Assembly: GCF_018070045.1 (NCBI RefSeq)
Contig: NZ_JAGPYK010000006.1
Coordinates: forward strand, 248,001 to 312,000
DNA length: 64,000 nt
Direction: 5' to 3'
Source: Micromonospora sp. U21
GTDB taxonomy: Bacteria; Actinomycetota; Actinomycetes; Mycobacteriales; Micromonosporaceae
The notes under the pieces were generated by a model. The model saw only the letters and a program-made list of their open reading frames with translations, was not told the origin of the DNA and made no database searches. The stretch's first letter is position 1. The number at the start of each line of letters is the position of its first letter. Below, one piece after another: positions 19,404 through 29,742 of this stretch. A program made the translations under genes and the position numbers.

Positions 19404-19976
19404 ATGAGCCGACCGGGCTACGGCGGGGGCGACCTGCCCGCGGTGTTTCCGGACTGGTCGCCCTACCAGGACCTGGAGTCGGCGGCACGCGCCTACCTGC
19501 GCGACCCGGACGTGGCCCTGGAGGCGCTCGGCGGGGTGCTGCGCGGCGCGTCGGTGCTCGGCTTCACCCTGGAACGCTTCGTCAACGAGGTCAACGGCGT
19601 GTGGCAGGAGGTCGTGGTCTGCGACGGCAGCCGGCTGATCCTCTGGCACGGCGAGGACGTGCCGCCGACGGAGGGCCCCCCGGGGTCGATGACGTCGTCG
19701 CTGCGAGTGGTGCCGGTCTCCACCGTCACCGAGGTCGGCTGCCGTCGCCGGCTCAACCGCACCGACAGCGGCGAGATCCGGGTCGACAGCATCGACGTGT
19801 ACCTGCTGCTCACCTCGCTGGACGAGGCGCCGCCGAGCGAGGAGATCGTCGGCACGCCGCGGCACGACGCGCTGCGCTTCGGTAAGACCCTCGACGACGG
19901 CGGGGCGGGGCAGATCGCCCGGTTGGAAGAGTTCGCCCGGCTGGTCGCCTCGGTGGTCGGCCGCCCGATGCTCTGA
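19404..19976 (+). CDS. Conserved actinobacterial protein of unknown function (DUF5998-like)
   Basis: A 190-residue soluble protein starting at the ATG at 19404 behind GGGGGGAGG. It has no membrane segment and no catalytic motif I recognise; strand-like stretches such as [18 protein letters not shown] and [13 protein letters not shown] are followed by a C-terminal helix. A protein of this type usually sits between trmI and the proteasomal ATPase in actinobacteria, and I believe it is the DUF5998 family. It probably shares the S2P-trmI transcript. Confidence 0.7.
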   Translation: MSRPGYGGGDLPAVFPDWSPYQDLESAARAYLRDPDVALEALGGVLRGASVLGFTLERFVNEVNGVWQEVVVCDGSRLILWHGEDVPPTEGPPGSMTSSLRVVPVSTVTEVGCRRRLNRTDSGEIRVDSIDVYLLLTSLDEAPPSEEIVGTPRHDALRFGKTLDDGGAGQIARLEEFARLVASVVGRPML

Positions 19977-20027
19977 GCCGCACCCCTCGGGCCGGGGCCG
20001 CCGGTTGGCGGCACCCGGCGGGGTGGA

Positions 20028-20333
20028 TCAGTCCTCGGCGTCCGGGCCGGCGACCTCGACACCGTCGCCGCGCACGACGTGGATGCAGTCGCCCGGGCAC
20101 TCCTTCGCGGAGTCGATCACCTCGAGCCGCAGGTGCTCGGGCACGTCGACCCGGCTGCCCGGCGCCATCCGCAGCTCACCGTCGGCGCCCTTGACGTACG
20201 CCAGGCCGTCGATGTCGAACTCGAACACCTCCGGCGCGTACTGCACGCAGAGCCCATCGCCCGTGCAGAGATCCTGGTCCACCCAGACCTGCAACTGGTC
20301 GGTCGCGACCTCGGCCACCGGAGCACCCCCCAT
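20028..20333 (-). CDS. Small ferredoxin, [3Fe-4S] or Asp-ligated cluster type
   Basis: A 101-residue ferredoxin with Cys23-x2-Asp26-x2-Cys29 ([11 protein letters not shown]) and a distal Cys79-Pro in ECPGDC, which also has Cys83. Replacement of the second cluster cysteine by Asp is the pattern of [3Fe-4S]/[4Fe-4S] ferredoxins that serve P450s and other monooxygenases. It is transcribed away from the proteasomal ATPase gene across about 160 bp. Ferredoxins at this site are common in actinobacteria; no electron partner is encoded nearby. Confidence 0.9.
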   Translation of the reverse strand: MGGAPVAEVATDQLQVWVDQDLCTGDGLCVQYAPEVFEFDIDGLAYVKGADGELRMAPGSRVDVPEHLRLEVIDSAKECPGDCIHVVRGDGVEVAGPDAED

Positions 20334-20496
20334 GTTCTCCCGTCGTACGGTCCGACGGTACCTGAACGCCGGTACCGGCCCGCCAGGCCACCCTTGGCGA
20401 TCAAGGTTCGGTGACGAGGGCGTTGCGTGGGACCGAATCGGCCTCATAGCGGCTAGTGTTAGGGCAGAACGTTCAAGCCCCCCGGGGAGGTGGGAC

Positions 20497-22278
20497 GTGG
20501 CACGCAGCGACGACGCGGACTCGCGCGCCGCACGGTGGGAGAAGGAAGCCCACGATCTCTCCACGCAGGTCGCGTTTCTTCAAGAGGAACTCGCCCTGGT
20601 GCGGCGCAAGTTGACCGAAAGCCCCCGACACGTCCGGCAGCTCGAAGAGCGGCTGGCGGCCACCCAGGCACAGTTGGCGCGGCTGACCGAGAACAACGAC
20701 CGGCTGGTGAGCACCCTCAAGGAGGCTCGCACGCAGATCGTGACGCTCAAGGAGGAGATCGACCGCCTCGCACAACCGCCGAGTGGTTACGGCGTCTTCC
20801 TGGCCAGGCACGACGACGGCACGGTGGACGTCTTCACCGGCGGTCGCAAGCTGCGGGTCGCCGTCTCGCCCTCGCTTGACGTGGCCGAGCTGCGCCGTGG
20901 CCAGGAGGTCCTGCTCAACGACGCGCTCAACATCGTCGACGCGTTCGGGTACGAGCGGGTCGGCGAGGTGGTGATGCTCAAGGAGATTCTGGAGGGGCCG
21001 GGCGGCGGACCGGGTGACCGGGCGCTGGTGGTCTCCCACTCCGACGAGGAGCGCATCGTGCACCTCGCCGAGACGCTGATCGGCTCGGCGATCCGGGCCG
21101 GCGACTCGCTCATGATCGAGCCCCGCTCGGCGTACGCGTACGAGCGGATCCCGAAGAGCGAGGTCGAGGAGCTGGTCCTGGAGGAGGTGCCCGACGTCGA
21201 CTACACCGACATCGGTGGCCTCCAGTCGCAGATCGAGCAGATCCGCGACGCGGTGGAGCTGCCCTTCCTGCACGCGGACCTGTTCCGTGAGCACCAGCTC
21301 CGCCCACCCAAGGGCATCCTGCTCTACGGCCCGCCCGGCTGCGGCAAGACGCTGATCGCCAAGGCGGTGGCCAACTCGCTGGCCAAGAAGATCGCCGAGC
21401 GGCAGGGCAAGGAGAAGCACACCAGCTTCTTCCTCAACATCAAGGGTCCTGAGCTGCTCAACAAGTACGTCGGTGAGACCGAGAGGCACATTCGGCTGAT
21501 CTTCCAGCGAGCCCGGGAGAAGGCCGGCGAGGGCACCCCGGTGATCGTGTTCTTCGACGAGATGGACTCGATCTTCCGGACCCGTGGCTCCGGTGTCTCC
21601 TCCGACGTGGAGAACACGATCGTCCCGCAGCTGCTCAGTGAGATCGACGGCGTGGAGGGGCTGGAGAACGTCATCGTCATAGGCGCCTCCAACCGGGAAG
21701 ACATGATCGACCCGGCGATCCTGCGCCCCGGTCGGCTCGACGTGAAAATCAAGATCGAGCGGCCGGACGCCGAAGCGGCGAAGGACATCTTCTCCAAGTA
21801 CATCCTCTCCGGGCTGCCCCTGCACCCGGACGACCTGGCCGAGCACGGCGTCGACCCCCAGGCCACCGTCGCGGCGATGATCGACGCCGTGGTGCTGCGG
21901 ATGTACTCGGAGACCGAGGAGAACCGCTTCCTCGAGGTCACCTACGCCAACGGTGACAAGGAAGTCCTCTACTTCAAGGACTTCAACTCGGGCGCGATGA
22001 TCCAGAACATCGTCGACCGCAGCAAGAAGATGGCCATCAAGGAGTTCCTCACCTCCGGGCGCAAGGGGCTGCGCCTGCAGCACCTGCTCGACGCCTGCGT
22101 CGACGAGTTCCGGGAGAACGAGGACCTGCCCAACACCACCAACCCCGACGACTGGGCTCGCATCTCCGGCAAGAAGGGCGAGCGGATCGTCTACATCCGC
22201 ACGCTCGTCTCCGGCGGCAAGGGCGCCGAGGCCGGGCGGTCCATCGAGACCGCCAGCAACACCGGCCAGTACCTCTGA
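20497..22278 (+). CDS. arc: Proteasome-associated AAA ATPase ARC/Mpa
   Basis: A 593-residue AAA unfoldase. Residues 10-90 are a coiled coil (repeated ...[16 protein letters not shown]...) that captures Pup; OB domains follow. The AAA domain has Walker A GPPGCGKT from residue 278 and Walker [10 protein letters not shown] near residue 350. The last three residues are Gln-Tyr-Leu, the HbYX-like gate-opening tail that docks on PrcA. It unfolds pupylated proteins and threads them into the 20S core. The GTG at 20497 is chosen because GGGGAGG lies 6 bases upstream. A strong terminator follows. Confidence 0.96.
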   Translation: MARSDDADSRAARWEKEAHDLSTQVAFLQEELALVRRKLTESPRHVRQLEERLAATQAQLARLTENNDRLVSTLKEARTQIVTLKEEIDRLAQPPSGYGVFLARHDDGTVDVFTGGRKLRVAVSPSLDVAELRRGQEVLLNDALNIVDAFGYERVGEVVMLKEILEGPGGGPGDRALVVSHSDEERIVHLAETLIGSAIRAGDSLMIEPRSAYAYERIPKSEVEELVLEEVPDVDYTDIGGLQSQIEQIRDAVELPFLHADLFREHQLRPPKGILLYGPPGCGKTLIAKAVANSLAKKIAERQGKEKHTSFFLNIKGPELLNKYVGETERHIRLIFQRAREKAGEGTPVIVFFDEMDSIFRTRGSGVSSDVENTIVPQLLSEIDGVEGLENVIVIGASNREDMIDPAILRPGRLDVKIKIERPDAEAAKDIFSKYILSGLPLHPDDLAEHGVDPQATVAAMIDAVVLRMYSETEENRFLEVTYANGDKEVLYFKDFNSGAMIQNIVDRSKKMAIKEFLTSGRKGLRLQHLLDACVDEFRENEDLPNTTNPDDWARISGKKGERIVYIRTLVSGGKGAEAGRSIETASNTGQYL

Positions 22279-22292
22279 GCCACAGGTAGCAA

Positions 22293-22337
22293 CGACCGGG
22301 GCCCGGGACGCGACGCGTCCCGGGCCCCGGTCGTTTC
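22293..22337 (+). terminator. Perfect 20-bp stem terminator after arc
   Basis: Arms 22293-22312 and 22314-22333 are exact reverse complements (CGACCGGGGCCCGGGACGCG) with an essentially closed loop, followed by a short T-run (TTTCC). It is 14 bp past the arc stop, so dop probably needs its own promoter or read-through. Confidence 0.88.
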
Positions 22338-22462
22338 CTGTGGACGCGGGCGCGGTGACGACATCGGTAACACGGCTGCGGCGGCGTGCCCCTGTCCCCG
22401 AGCTGTCCGACTACGCTCGACGTGAGGGTGGACCGGGTCGGGCGAGCGAAGCGGGTAGGTCG

Positions 22463-23980
22463 ATGAGCGTAAGACGGATCATGGGCACCGAGGTCGAGTA
22501 CGGCATCTCCGTGCCCGGCCAGGCCGGAGCCAACCCAATGGTCACCTCGTCCCAGGTGGTCAACGCATACGGAGCACGCCCCGAACTCAACCGGGGCGGG
22601 CGGGCCCGGTGGGACTACGAGGAGGAGTCGCCGCTGCGCGACGCGCGCGGCTTCACCTACTCCGGGGCCGCCTACGACCCCGCCGAAGCCCTCGCCGACG
22701 AGGACCTCGGCCTGGCCAACGTGATACTCACCAACGGCGCCCGGCTCTACGTCGACCACGCCCACCCGGAATACTCCGCCCCCGAGGTGACCAACCCACG
22801 CGACGTGGTGCGCTGGGACAAGGCCGGCGAGCGGGTGATGGCCGAGGCGTCCCGCCGGGCCGCCACCATCCCCGGCAGCCAGCCGATCCACCTCTACAAG
22901 AACAACACCGACAACAAGGGCGCCAGCTACGGCGCGCACGAGAACTACCTGATGCGCCGGCAGACCCCGTTCGCCGACATCGTGGCGTACCTGACGCCCT
23001 TCTTCGTCACCCGGCAGATCGTCTGCGGCGCCGGCCGGGTCGGCATCGGCCAGGACGGCGGCCAGAGCGGCTTCCAGATCTCACAGCGCGCCGACTTCTT
23101 CGAGGTCGAGGTTGGTCTGGAGACCACCCTCAAGCGTCCCATCATCAACACGCGGGACGAGCCGCACGCTGACGCCGACAAGTACCGTCGGCTGCACGTC
23201 ATCATCGGCGACGCCAACCTCTCGGAGATCTCCACCTACCTCAAGGTCGGCACCACCGCGCTGATCCTCACCATGATCGAGGAGAAGGCGCTCGGCTCGG
23301 ACCTCGGCATCGCTGACCCGGTCAGTGAGCTGCGTGCGGTCAGCCACGACCCGTCCCTGTCCCACCGGATGCGCCTGCGCGACGGCCGCCGGCTGACCGC
23401 GCTGGACCTGCAGTGGGCCTACCTGGAGCGCGTCCGGTCCTTTGTCGACGACCGCTACGGCACGGACGTGGACGAGCAGACCACCGACGTGCTCGACCGC
23501 TGGGAGAGCGTGCTGGACCGGCTGGGCCGCGATCCGATGCTCTGCGCCGACGAGTTGGACTGGGTGGCGAAGCTGCGGCTGCTGGAGGGCTACCGGGAGC
23601 GCGAGAAGCTCGGCTGGGGCGCGCACAAGCTCCAGCTCGTCGACCTGCAGTACTCCGACGTCCGGCCGGACAAGGGCCTCTACAACCGGTTGGTCTCCCG
23701 GGGCGCGATGAAGACGCTGCTCACCGACGAGGAGACGCGCACCGCGATGACCGAGCCGCCCGAGGACACCCGGGCCTACTTCCGCGGCCGTTGCCTGGCG
23801 CAGTACGCCTCGGAGGTGGTCGCCGCCAGCTGGGATTCGGTGATCTTCGACGTGGGCCGGGAGTCGCTGGTCCGGGTGCCGATGATGGAGCCGGAACGAG
23901 GCACGCGCGCTCATGTCGGGGCCTTGTTCGACCGCTGCGCCAGCGCCAAGGATCTCCTGGAGACGCTGACCGGCCGGTGA
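22463..23980 (+). CDS. dop: Pup deamidase/depupylase Dop
   Basis: A 505-residue glutamine-synthetase-like enzyme. The N-terminus [16 protein letters not shown] carries the Mg-ATP-binding glutamates of the Dop/PafA fold. It differs from PafA by the long insertion at residues 40-75 (the Dop loop), and it has [17 protein letters not shown] and [13 protein letters not shown] core motifs. Dop converts the C-terminal Gln of Pup to Glu before ligation and also removes Pup from substrates. Pup, encoded 117 bp downstream, ends in Gln and so needs this activity. Start ATG 22463. Confidence 0.95.
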   Translation: MSVRRIMGTEVEYGISVPGQAGANPMVTSSQVVNAYGARPELNRGGRARWDYEEESPLRDARGFTYSGAAYDPAEALADEDLGLANVILTNGARLYVDHAHPEYSAPEVTNPRDVVRWDKAGERVMAEASRRAATIPGSQPIHLYKNNTDNKGASYGAHENYLMRRQTPFADIVAYLTPFFVTRQIVCGAGRVGIGQDGGQSGFQISQRADFFEVEVGLETTLKRPIINTRDEPHADADKYRRLHVIIGDANLSEISTYLKVGTTALILTMIEEKALGSDLGIADPVSELRAVSHDPSLSHRMRLRDGRRLTALDLQWAYLERVRSFVDDRYGTDVDEQTTDVLDRWESVLDRLGRDPMLCADELDWVAKLRLLEGYREREKLGWGAHKLQLVDLQYSDVRPDKGLYNRLVSRGAMKTLLTDEETRTAMTEPPEDTRAYFRGRCLAQYASEVVAASWDSVIFDVGRESLVRVPMMEPERGTRAHVGALFDRCASAKDLLETLTGR

Positions 23981-24097
23981 GCGGCGGCGCGTCCGCTGGA
24001 GATCGGCGATCGCTGCCACCCGAACACGGCTGACGCGGGGGCTTCCTGTCGCCTCCGCGGGGTAGATTTCATGCCAGGCGATCTAGAGGAGGCAGCA

Positions 24098-24313
24098 ATG
24101 GCCACTCGTGACAGCGGCGGTCAGTCGCAGTCCGGCAAGTCCCGGCAGGGCGAGGAGATCGAGGACGTCACCACCGAGGCCAACCCCGAGGTGGCGGAGC
24201 GGCATGCCGAGATCACCGAGGACGTCGACGACCTGCTCGATGAGATCGACTCCGTCCTCGAGGAGAACGCCGAGGAATTTGTCAGGGGCTATGTACAAAA
24301 AGGGGGCCAATAG
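24098..24313 (+). CDS. pup: Prokaryotic ubiquitin-like protein Pup
   Basis: A 71-residue, highly acidic, intrinsically disordered protein ending in GYVQKGGQ. The C-terminal GGQ is the deamidation site for Dop and afterwards the ligation site for PafA; the helix-forming segment ITEDVDDLLDEIDSVLEENA binds the ARC coiled coil. The ATG at 24098 has AGAGGAGG at 24085-24092, a strong ribosome binding site. TAGATT at 24062-24067 is a plausible -10 for a local promoter. Confidence 0.96.
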   Translation: MATRDSGGQSQSGKSRQGEEIEDVTTEANPEVAERHAEITEDVDDLLDEIDSVLEENAEEFVRGYVQKGGQ

Positions 24314-24335
24314 GGCATAGGCGGACAATCTGGAC

Positions 24336-25022
24336 ATGCCTCGTCCCTCTGATGATCGGGACGGCCGCCGCCGCTGTCGGGACTGTGGCGAGTGGCTGCT
24401 TCTCGATCAATTCTGTGCCAACAGCAGGCGGCCAGAAGGTCGCGGCAGCTACTGCAAGCTCTGCTTCAACGTCCGCTCGAAGGCCAGCTATGCCAGACGC
24501 CTGAAGGAGCAGCAGGGCAGGGATGTGCGCCAGCTGCCAGTAGTGCCGGAGGGGCACCGGCGATGCCCCGACTGCGGCGTCGTGAAGACTCTCGGCGACT
24601 TTCCGCGGAACCGCTCTGATCGTGAGGGTTACGGCCGATACTGCAAGCCTTGCCACAACGAGAAGGGCAGGGAGAGCAAGCTCCGTCTGCACGGCGGCAG
24701 TCGCGAGTACCACCTGCGGCGGCGCTACGGCGTGGGGCAGAAGGAGTTCGATGAGCTCCTGGCCGAGCAGGGTGGTGTCTGCGCGATCTGCGGTGGCGCG
24801 GACCCGCAACATCTGGACCACGATCATCGCACCGGATGGGTGCGCGGGATACTCTGCTTCAACTGCAACGGTGGTCTTGGCCAGTTCCGTGACAGTCCCA
24901 TGAGGCTGGCCAGGGCGATCACGTACCTGAGAGGAACCACGTGGCAGCGGGCTTTGATCCATCCGGGCGTCTACCAGATGTGTTCACCAACGCGGGGACG
25001 TCGTCCTTCACCACGTTCCTGA
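24336..25022 (+). CDS. HNH/endonuclease VII-like nuclease with two extra zinc ribbons, inside the proteasome operon
   Basis: A 228-residue protein. Two tandem zinc ribbons come first (Cys14/17/40/43 and Cys77/80/103/106), each in a CxxC...[13 protein letters not shown] repeat. The C-terminal domain has Cys149/152, the HLDHDH motif at residues 159-164, then [17 protein letters not shown] with Cys174/177, the signature of recombination endonuclease VII (HNH superfamily). DxDH supplies metal and catalytic residues, so it looks active. It lies 22 bp after pup and its last 27 codons overlap the prcB start region in another frame, so it is embedded in the operon. Its role is unknown; DNA-damage links of the Pup system or an old selfish insertion are both possible. 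Confidence 0.88.
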   Translation: MPRPSDDRDGRRRCRDCGEWLLLDQFCANSRRPEGRGSYCKLCFNVRSKASYARRLKEQQGRDVRQLPVVPEGHRRCPDCGVVKTLGDFPRNRSDREGYGRYCKPCHNEKGRESKLRLHGGSREYHLRRRYGVGQKEFDELLAEQGGVCAICGGADPQHLDHDHRTGWVRGILCFNCNGGLGQFRDSPMRLARAITYLRGTTWQRALIHPGVYQMCSPTRGRRPSPRS

Positions 25023-25780
25023 GCCGGGTGGCTCCCGAGATGCTGCCCGGTCGACGGCCGCTGCCGCCGGGCATGGCCGCTGACCTGGCGCCGCACGCCA
25101 CCACCATCGTGGCCATCGCGGCCGACGGCGGTGTGGTGATGGCCGGTGACCGTCGGGCCACCATGGGCAACCTGATCGCCCAGCGCGACATCGAGAAGGT
25201 GCACCCGGCCGACGCGTACTCGCTGGTCGGTATCGCGGGCACCGCGGGCATCGGCATCGAGCTGATGCGACTGTTCCAGGTGGAGCTGGAGCACTACGAG
25301 AAGATCGAGGGCGCGATGCTCTCGCTGGACGGCAAGGCCAACCGGCTGGCCTCGATGATCCGGGGCAACCTGGGCGCCGCCATGCAGGGGCTGGCGGTGG
25401 TGCCACTCTTCGCCGGCTTCGACCTCGCCTGCGCGGACCCGACGAGGGCTGGCCGGATCTTCAGCTTCGACGTGACCGGCGGCCCGTACGAGGAGACCGG
25501 CTACGACGCGATCGGCTCCGGCTCACTCTTCGCCAAGTCCGCGTTGAAGAAGCGCTTCCGGGCCGGCCTGTCCGTCGACGACGCGACCCGGCTGGCGGTC
25601 GAGGCGCTCTACGATGCCGCGGACGACGACACCGCGACCGGCGGACCAGACCTGACCCGACGGATCTACCCGGTGGTGATGACCGCGACCGCCGAGGGCA
25701 CCCGACGGCTGACCGACGCCGAGACGGCGGCGATCGCCGAGGGCGTGGTCGCCCGCCGGATGGAGAACCCGGGCGGTTGA
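24941..25780 (+). CDS. prcB: Proteasome beta subunit PrcB
   Basis: A 279-residue protease subunit. The first 53 residues are a propeptide removed by self-cleavage before Thr54 in [14 protein letters not shown], exposing the catalytic N-terminal threonine. GDRRATMGN and the later [13 protein letters not shown] are conserved beta-subunit motifs. It forms the two inner heptameric rings of the 20S core with PrcA outside. The GTG at 24941 has AGAGGA upstream and lies within the coding sequence of the preceding nuclease gene, which suggests translational coupling. Confidence 0.95.
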   Translation: MAAGFDPSGRLPDVFTNAGTSSFTTFLSRVAPEMLPGRRPLPPGMAADLAPHATTIVAIAADGGVVMAGDRRATMGNLIAQRDIEKVHPADAYSLVGIAGTAGIGIELMRLFQVELEHYEKIEGAMLSLDGKANRLASMIRGNLGAAMQGLAVVPLFAGFDLACADPTRAGRIFSFDVTGGPYEETGYDAIGSGSLFAKSALKKRFRAGLSVDDATRLAVEALYDAADDDTATGGPDLTRRIYPVVMTATAEGTRRLTDAETAAIAEGVVARRMENPGG

Positions 25781-25841
25781 GCCGCCTCCACCCCCACCCG
25801 TCAGCAGTCGTCAGCACAGCGCCGTAAGGAGAACCGCCGCC

Positions 25842-26669
25842 GTGGCCATGCAGTTCTACGCCTCGCCCGAACAGATCATGCGCGACCGCTCCGAGTTGGC
25901 CCGCAAGGGCATCGCCCGGGGTCGCAGCGCGGTGGTCCTCAGCTATGCCGGCGGAGTGCTTTTCGTCGCGGAGAACCTCTCCAGCGCCCTGCACAAGGTC
26001 AGCGAGATCTACGACCGGATCGGCTTCGCCGCCGTCGGCCGGTACAACGAGTTCGAGAACCTGCGCCGGGCCGGCGTGCGGATGGCCGACCTGAACGGGC
26101 TCAGCTACGACCGGCGGGACGTCACCGGCCGGGCCCTGGCCAACGCGTTCGCGCAGACGCTGGGCGCGATCTTCACCGAGCAGTCGAAGCCGTTCGAGGT
26201 GGAGATCTGCGTGGCGGAGGTCGGGGCCACCGCGGACAACGACGAGCTGTACCGACTGACCTACGACGGTTCGGTGAACGACGAGCCGGGGCGGATGGCG
26301 ATGGGCGGGCAGGCCGAGGCGATCACCGGCGTGCTGAAGTCCAACCACCGACCGGACATGTCGCTCGGCGAGGCGGTCAAGGTGGCGGTGCAGGCGCTGA
26401 GCACCGTCGGCGGGGAGGGCGGCGCCGCCCGGACGATCGCCGCGAACCAGCTTGAGGTCGCGGTGCTGGACCGCGGGCGCGTCGGGCGGACCTTCCGCCG
26501 GATCACCGGGGCGGCGTTGACCTCTTTGCTGGACGGGGGCGCCGAGGTGCCGCCGGCCGGGAATCGTGCCGAGGCGCCGACGTCGCCGACCGAGGAGGCG
26601 CACAAGCCCACGTCGTCCGCCGGGTCGGCCGATCTTGAGGGCAAGTCGGGCACGCAGTCGACCGAGTAG
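25842..26669 (+). CDS. prcA: Proteasome alpha subunit PrcA
   Basis: A 275-residue subunit of the outer, gating rings. [20 protein letters not shown] is the alpha-specific N-terminal helix region, and [20 protein letters not shown] begins the first sandwich strands. It lacks the catalytic threonine. The C-terminal 45 residues are a disordered Ser/Thr/Glu-rich tail longer than needed for the fold. The start is GTG 25842 or ATG 25848; AAGGAG lies upstream. It is probably cotranscribed with prcB, 61 bp away. Confidence 0.94.
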   Translation: MAMQFYASPEQIMRDRSELARKGIARGRSAVVLSYAGGVLFVAENLSSALHKVSEIYDRIGFAAVGRYNEFENLRRAGVRMADLNGLSYDRRDVTGRALANAFAQTLGAIFTEQSKPFEVEICVAEVGATADNDELYRLTYDGSVNDEPGRMAMGGQAEAITGVLKSNHRPDMSLGEAVKVAVQALSTVGGEGGAARTIAANQLEVAVLDRGRVGRTFRRITGAALTSLLDGGAEVPPAGNRAEAPTSPTEEAHKPTSSAGSADLEGKSGTQSTE

Positions 26670-26764
26670 ATCCATCTCGGCCGACAGCGCCTGGGTTCCG
26701 GCCAGTTGACCGGCCGTCACCGCCCACGCCGTCGGCGTGAGCGGATGGCTCAACTGGCCCCCGT

Positions 26765-27748
26765 CTACCTCAACGGCTCCCACCAGGCCCGGTTGTCCCG
26801 GTACCACTGCACCGTCGCGGCCAGACCGCGTTCCAGGTCGATGCTCGGGGCGTACCCCAGCTCTGTGGAGATCTTGGTGCTGTCGAGCGAGTAGCGGCGG
26901 TCATGGCCCTTGCGGTCGGTGACCGGCACCACCCGGTCCCAGCCGGCGTCGCAGGCCTCCAGCAGTCGAGCCGTGAGCTGCTTGTTGGTCAGCTCGGTGC
27001 CGCCGCCGATGTGGTAGACCTCGCCGGCGCGGCCCTGCTGCTGCACGAGGGCGATGCCGCGGCAGTGGTCGCGCACGTGCAGCCAGTCGCGGATGTTGCC
27101 GCCGTCGCCGTAGAGCGGGACAGTGCCGCCGTCGAGCAGGTTGGTGACGAACAGCGGGATGAGCTTCTCGGGGAACTGGTAGGGCCCGTAGTTGTTGGAG
27201 CAGCGGGTCACCACGACGTCCATGCCGTGGGTGCGGTGGTAGGCCAGCGCGAGCAGGTCGGAGCCCGCCTTCGAGGCCGAGTAGGGCGAGTTCGGTGCCA
27301 GTGGGCAGGTCTCCGTCCACGATCCGGACTCGATCGAGCCGTAGACCTCGTCGGTGGAGACGTGCACGAATCGGCCGGTGCCGTGCCGCAGCGCGGCGTC
27401 GAGCAGCGTCTGGGTGCCGAGCACGTTCGTGGCGACAAACGGTGCGGCGCTGGCGATCGAACGGTCGACGTGTGACTCGGCGGCGATGTGCACGATCACG
27501 TCGTGCCCGGGGACGACCTGGTCAACCAGAGCGGAGTCGCGGATGTCACCCCGCACGAAGCGGAGCCGGGTGTCGTCGCGCACCGGGGCGAGATTGGCGA
27601 GGTTGCCCGAGTAGGTCAACTTGTCCAGCACGGTCACCACGTCCGGCTCGCTCACGGGCGGTCCCGCGTCGCCCCCCGGCGCGCCCAGCAGCATTCGCAC
27701 ATACTCCGAGCCGACAAATCCCGCTCCGCCGGTGACGAGGATCCTCAC
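26765..27748 (-). CDS. rmlB: dTDP-glucose 4,6-dehydratase RmlB-like
   Basis: A 327-residue extended-SDR enzyme with the NAD site TGGAGFVGS, the catalytic TDEVYGS motif and the Y-x3-K pair in SPYSASKAGSD, followed by SNNYGPYQFPEKLIPL and GDGGNIRDWLHV, all typical of RmlB. It makes dTDP-4-keto-6-deoxyglucose, the branch point to rhamnose and other deoxysugars. No rmlA, rmlC or rmlD lies nearby. It is antisense to, and placed between, prcA and pafA. Confidence 0.92.
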   Translation of the reverse strand: MRILVTGGAGFVGSEYVRMLLGAPGGDAGPPVSEPDVVTVLDKLTYSGNLANLAPVRDDTRLRFVRGDIRDSALVDQVVPGHDVIVHIAAESHVDRSIASAAPFVATNVLGTQTLLDAALRHGTGRFVHVSTDEVYGSIESGSWTETCPLAPNSPYSASKAGSDLLALAYHRTHGMDVVVTRCSNNYGPYQFPEKLIPLFVTNLLDGGTVPLYGDGGNIRDWLHVRDHCRGIALVQQQGRAGEVYHIGGGTELTNKQLTARLLEACDAGWDRVVPVTDRKGHDRRYSLDSTKISTELGYAPSIDLERGLAATVQWYRDNRAWWEPLR

Positions 27749-27941
27749 GGGTTCAGCACTCTACGCGAGCCGGCAGCCCGAGGGGGCCGTCGCGCCGCCG
27801 TCCGCGCAACAGGACGGGCCAACAGCCGGCGCGTCTGCGGCCGGACGGAATGTCGCACTCAGCCGGTATGTGACCGCCCCTCGGGCACGACCTGTGGTCT
27901 GACAGTGACGAACGGGCCCTCCGGGCGGCTAATGTCACACC

Positions 27942-29300
27942 ATGGAGCGGCGAATCTTCGGCCTCGAGACCGAGTACGGCGTCACCTGCACCTATCGCGG
28001 GCAGCGGCGGCTGTCCCCGGACGAGGTCGCGCGGTATCTGTTCCGTCGCGTCGTGTCCTGGGGTCGGTCGAGCAATGTGTTCCTGCGTAACGGGGCCCGG
28101 CTCTACCTGGACGTCGGGTCGCACCCGGAGTACGCCACACCGGAGTGCGACTCGGTGACCGATCTGGTCGCCCATGACCGGGCCGGCGAGCGGATCCTGG
28201 AGGGCCTGCTCGTCGACGCGGAGAAGCGGCTGCACGACGAGGGCATCGCGGGTGAGATCTACCTGTTCAAGAACAACACCGACTCGGCCGGCAACTCGTA
28301 CGGCTGCCACGAGAACTACCTTGTCTCCCGGCACGGCGAGTTCGGCCGCCTCGCCGACGTGCTCATCCCCTTCCTGGTCACCCGGCAGTTGATCTGCGGG
28401 GCCGGCAAGGTCCTGCAGACCCCGCGCGGCGCCGTCTACTGCCTGTCCCAGCGGGCCGAGCACATCTGGGAGGGCGTCTCCTCGGCGACCACCCGCAGCC
28501 GTCCGATCATCAACACGCGCGACGAGCCGCACGCCGACGCCGAGCGCTACCGGCGGCTGCACGTGATCGTCGGTGACTCCAACATGAACGAGGTCACCAC
28601 CCTGCTCAAGGTCGGCACGGCCGACATCGTGCTGCGGATGATCGAGGCCGGGGTGGTGATGCGCGACCTGTCGCTGGAAAACCCGATCCGGGCCATCCGG
28701 GAGGTGTCGCACGACATCACCGGCCGGCGCAAGGTGCGGCTGGCCAACGGCAAGGAGGTCAGCGCGCTGGACATCCAGCAGGAGTACCTCGCCAAGGCCA
28801 CCGAGTTCGTGGAGCGCCGCGGCGGCGACCAGGCGGCCAAGCGGGTTGTCGAGCTGTGGGGGCGGGTGCTGAACGCGGTGGAGACCGGAGACCTGGAGCC
28901 GGTCTCGCGGGAGATCGACTGGGTCAGCAAGTTGCGGCTGATCGAGCGTTACCAGCGCAAGCACGACCTGCCGCTGTCGCACCCACGGGTGGCGCAGATG
29001 GACCTGGCCTACCACGACGTGCGCCGCGGTCGTGGCCTCTACGGGCTGCTGGAGCGCCGTGGCGAGGTGGACCGGGTGGCCACCGACCCGGAGATCTTCG
29101 AGGCCAAGGAGACTCCGCCGCAGACCACCCGGGCCCGGCTGCGCGGCGAGTTCATCCGGCACGCCCAGGAGAAGCGGCGGGACTTCACCGTCGACTGGGT
29201 GCACCTGAAGCTCAACGACCAGGCGCAGCGCACCGTGCTCTGCAAGGACCCGTTCCGGGCGTACGACGAGCGGGTGGAGCGGCTGATCGCCAGCATGTGA
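27942..29300 (+). CDS. pafA: Pup-protein ligase PafA
   Basis: A 452-residue ligase of the glutamine-synthetase-like carboxylate-amine superfamily. The N-terminus [18 protein letters not shown] has the Mg-binding Glu residues, and it shares [18 protein letters not shown] and [15 protein letters not shown] with Dop but lacks the Dop loop. It activates the C-terminal Glu of deamidated Pup with ATP and joins it to substrate lysines. It is separated from prcA by the antisense rmlB, so it has its own promoter in the 190-bp divergent region. Confidence 0.96.
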   Translation: MERRIFGLETEYGVTCTYRGQRRLSPDEVARYLFRRVVSWGRSSNVFLRNGARLYLDVGSHPEYATPECDSVTDLVAHDRAGERILEGLLVDAEKRLHDEGIAGEIYLFKNNTDSAGNSYGCHENYLVSRHGEFGRLADVLIPFLVTRQLICGAGKVLQTPRGAVYCLSQRAEHIWEGVSSATTRSRPIINTRDEPHADAERYRRLHVIVGDSNMNEVTTLLKVGTADIVLRMIEAGVVMRDLSLENPIRAIREVSHDITGRRKVRLANGKEVSALDIQQEYLAKATEFVERRGGDQAAKRVVELWGRVLNAVETGDLEPVSREIDWVSKLRLIERYQRKHDLPLSHPRVAQMDLAYHDVRRGRGLYGLLERRGEVDRVATDPEIFEAKETPPQTTRARLRGEFIRHAQEKRRDFTVDWVHLKLNDQAQRTVLCKDPFRAYDERVERLIASM

Positions 29301-29369
29301 CCGGTGTGCCGGCCCCGGCGGTGGTGTGTCCGCCGACGGGGCTGGCCGGCCCGGTAGTCTGGGCGCGCC

Positions 29370-29564
29370 ATGACGACTTCTGGACCTTCCGACCGCTCCG
29401 AGCGCGGCACCGAGCGGCAGAACTGGGTCGAACGCCGGCGGGAGAAGATCCGCGCCGAGATCGACCGCAACCGGCGCGGCGAGTACACCGTGCCGACCTG
29501 GGTGCTGGCCCTGGCGCTGGTGCTCATCGTGGGCGGCTGGCTCGCCCTCATCTTCCTCGCCTGA
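29370..29564 (+). CDS. Small single-pass membrane protein after pafA
   Basis: A 64-residue protein with a charged, Arg/Glu-rich N-terminal half (a probable amphipathic helix around WVERRREKIRAEIDRNRRG) and one C-terminal membrane segment (PTWVLALALVLIVGGWLALI). I recall short proteins of this type downstream of pafA in other actinobacteria, so it is likely conserved. The function is unknown. It starts 69 bp after the pafA stop and may be cotranscribed. Confidence 0.7.
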   Translation: MTTSGPSDRSERGTERQNWVERRREKIRAEIDRNRRGEYTVPTWVLALALVLIVGGWLALIFLA

Positions 29565-29742
29565 CCCCTCGGTCCTTCCCGCCAGCGCAGACCGACGCTC
29601 GGCCGCCTCGGCGGCGTCGCCCCGTGCCCGGTGGCGCGGCTGGCCCGGGCGGGCCACCGCTGGCCCGACCGGGCCCCCGGGCCGGGTAACCGCCGCCCGC
29701 CGCCGCGGCGGCATCGGGCAGGTGCGACGGAGGGAGCCGGCG

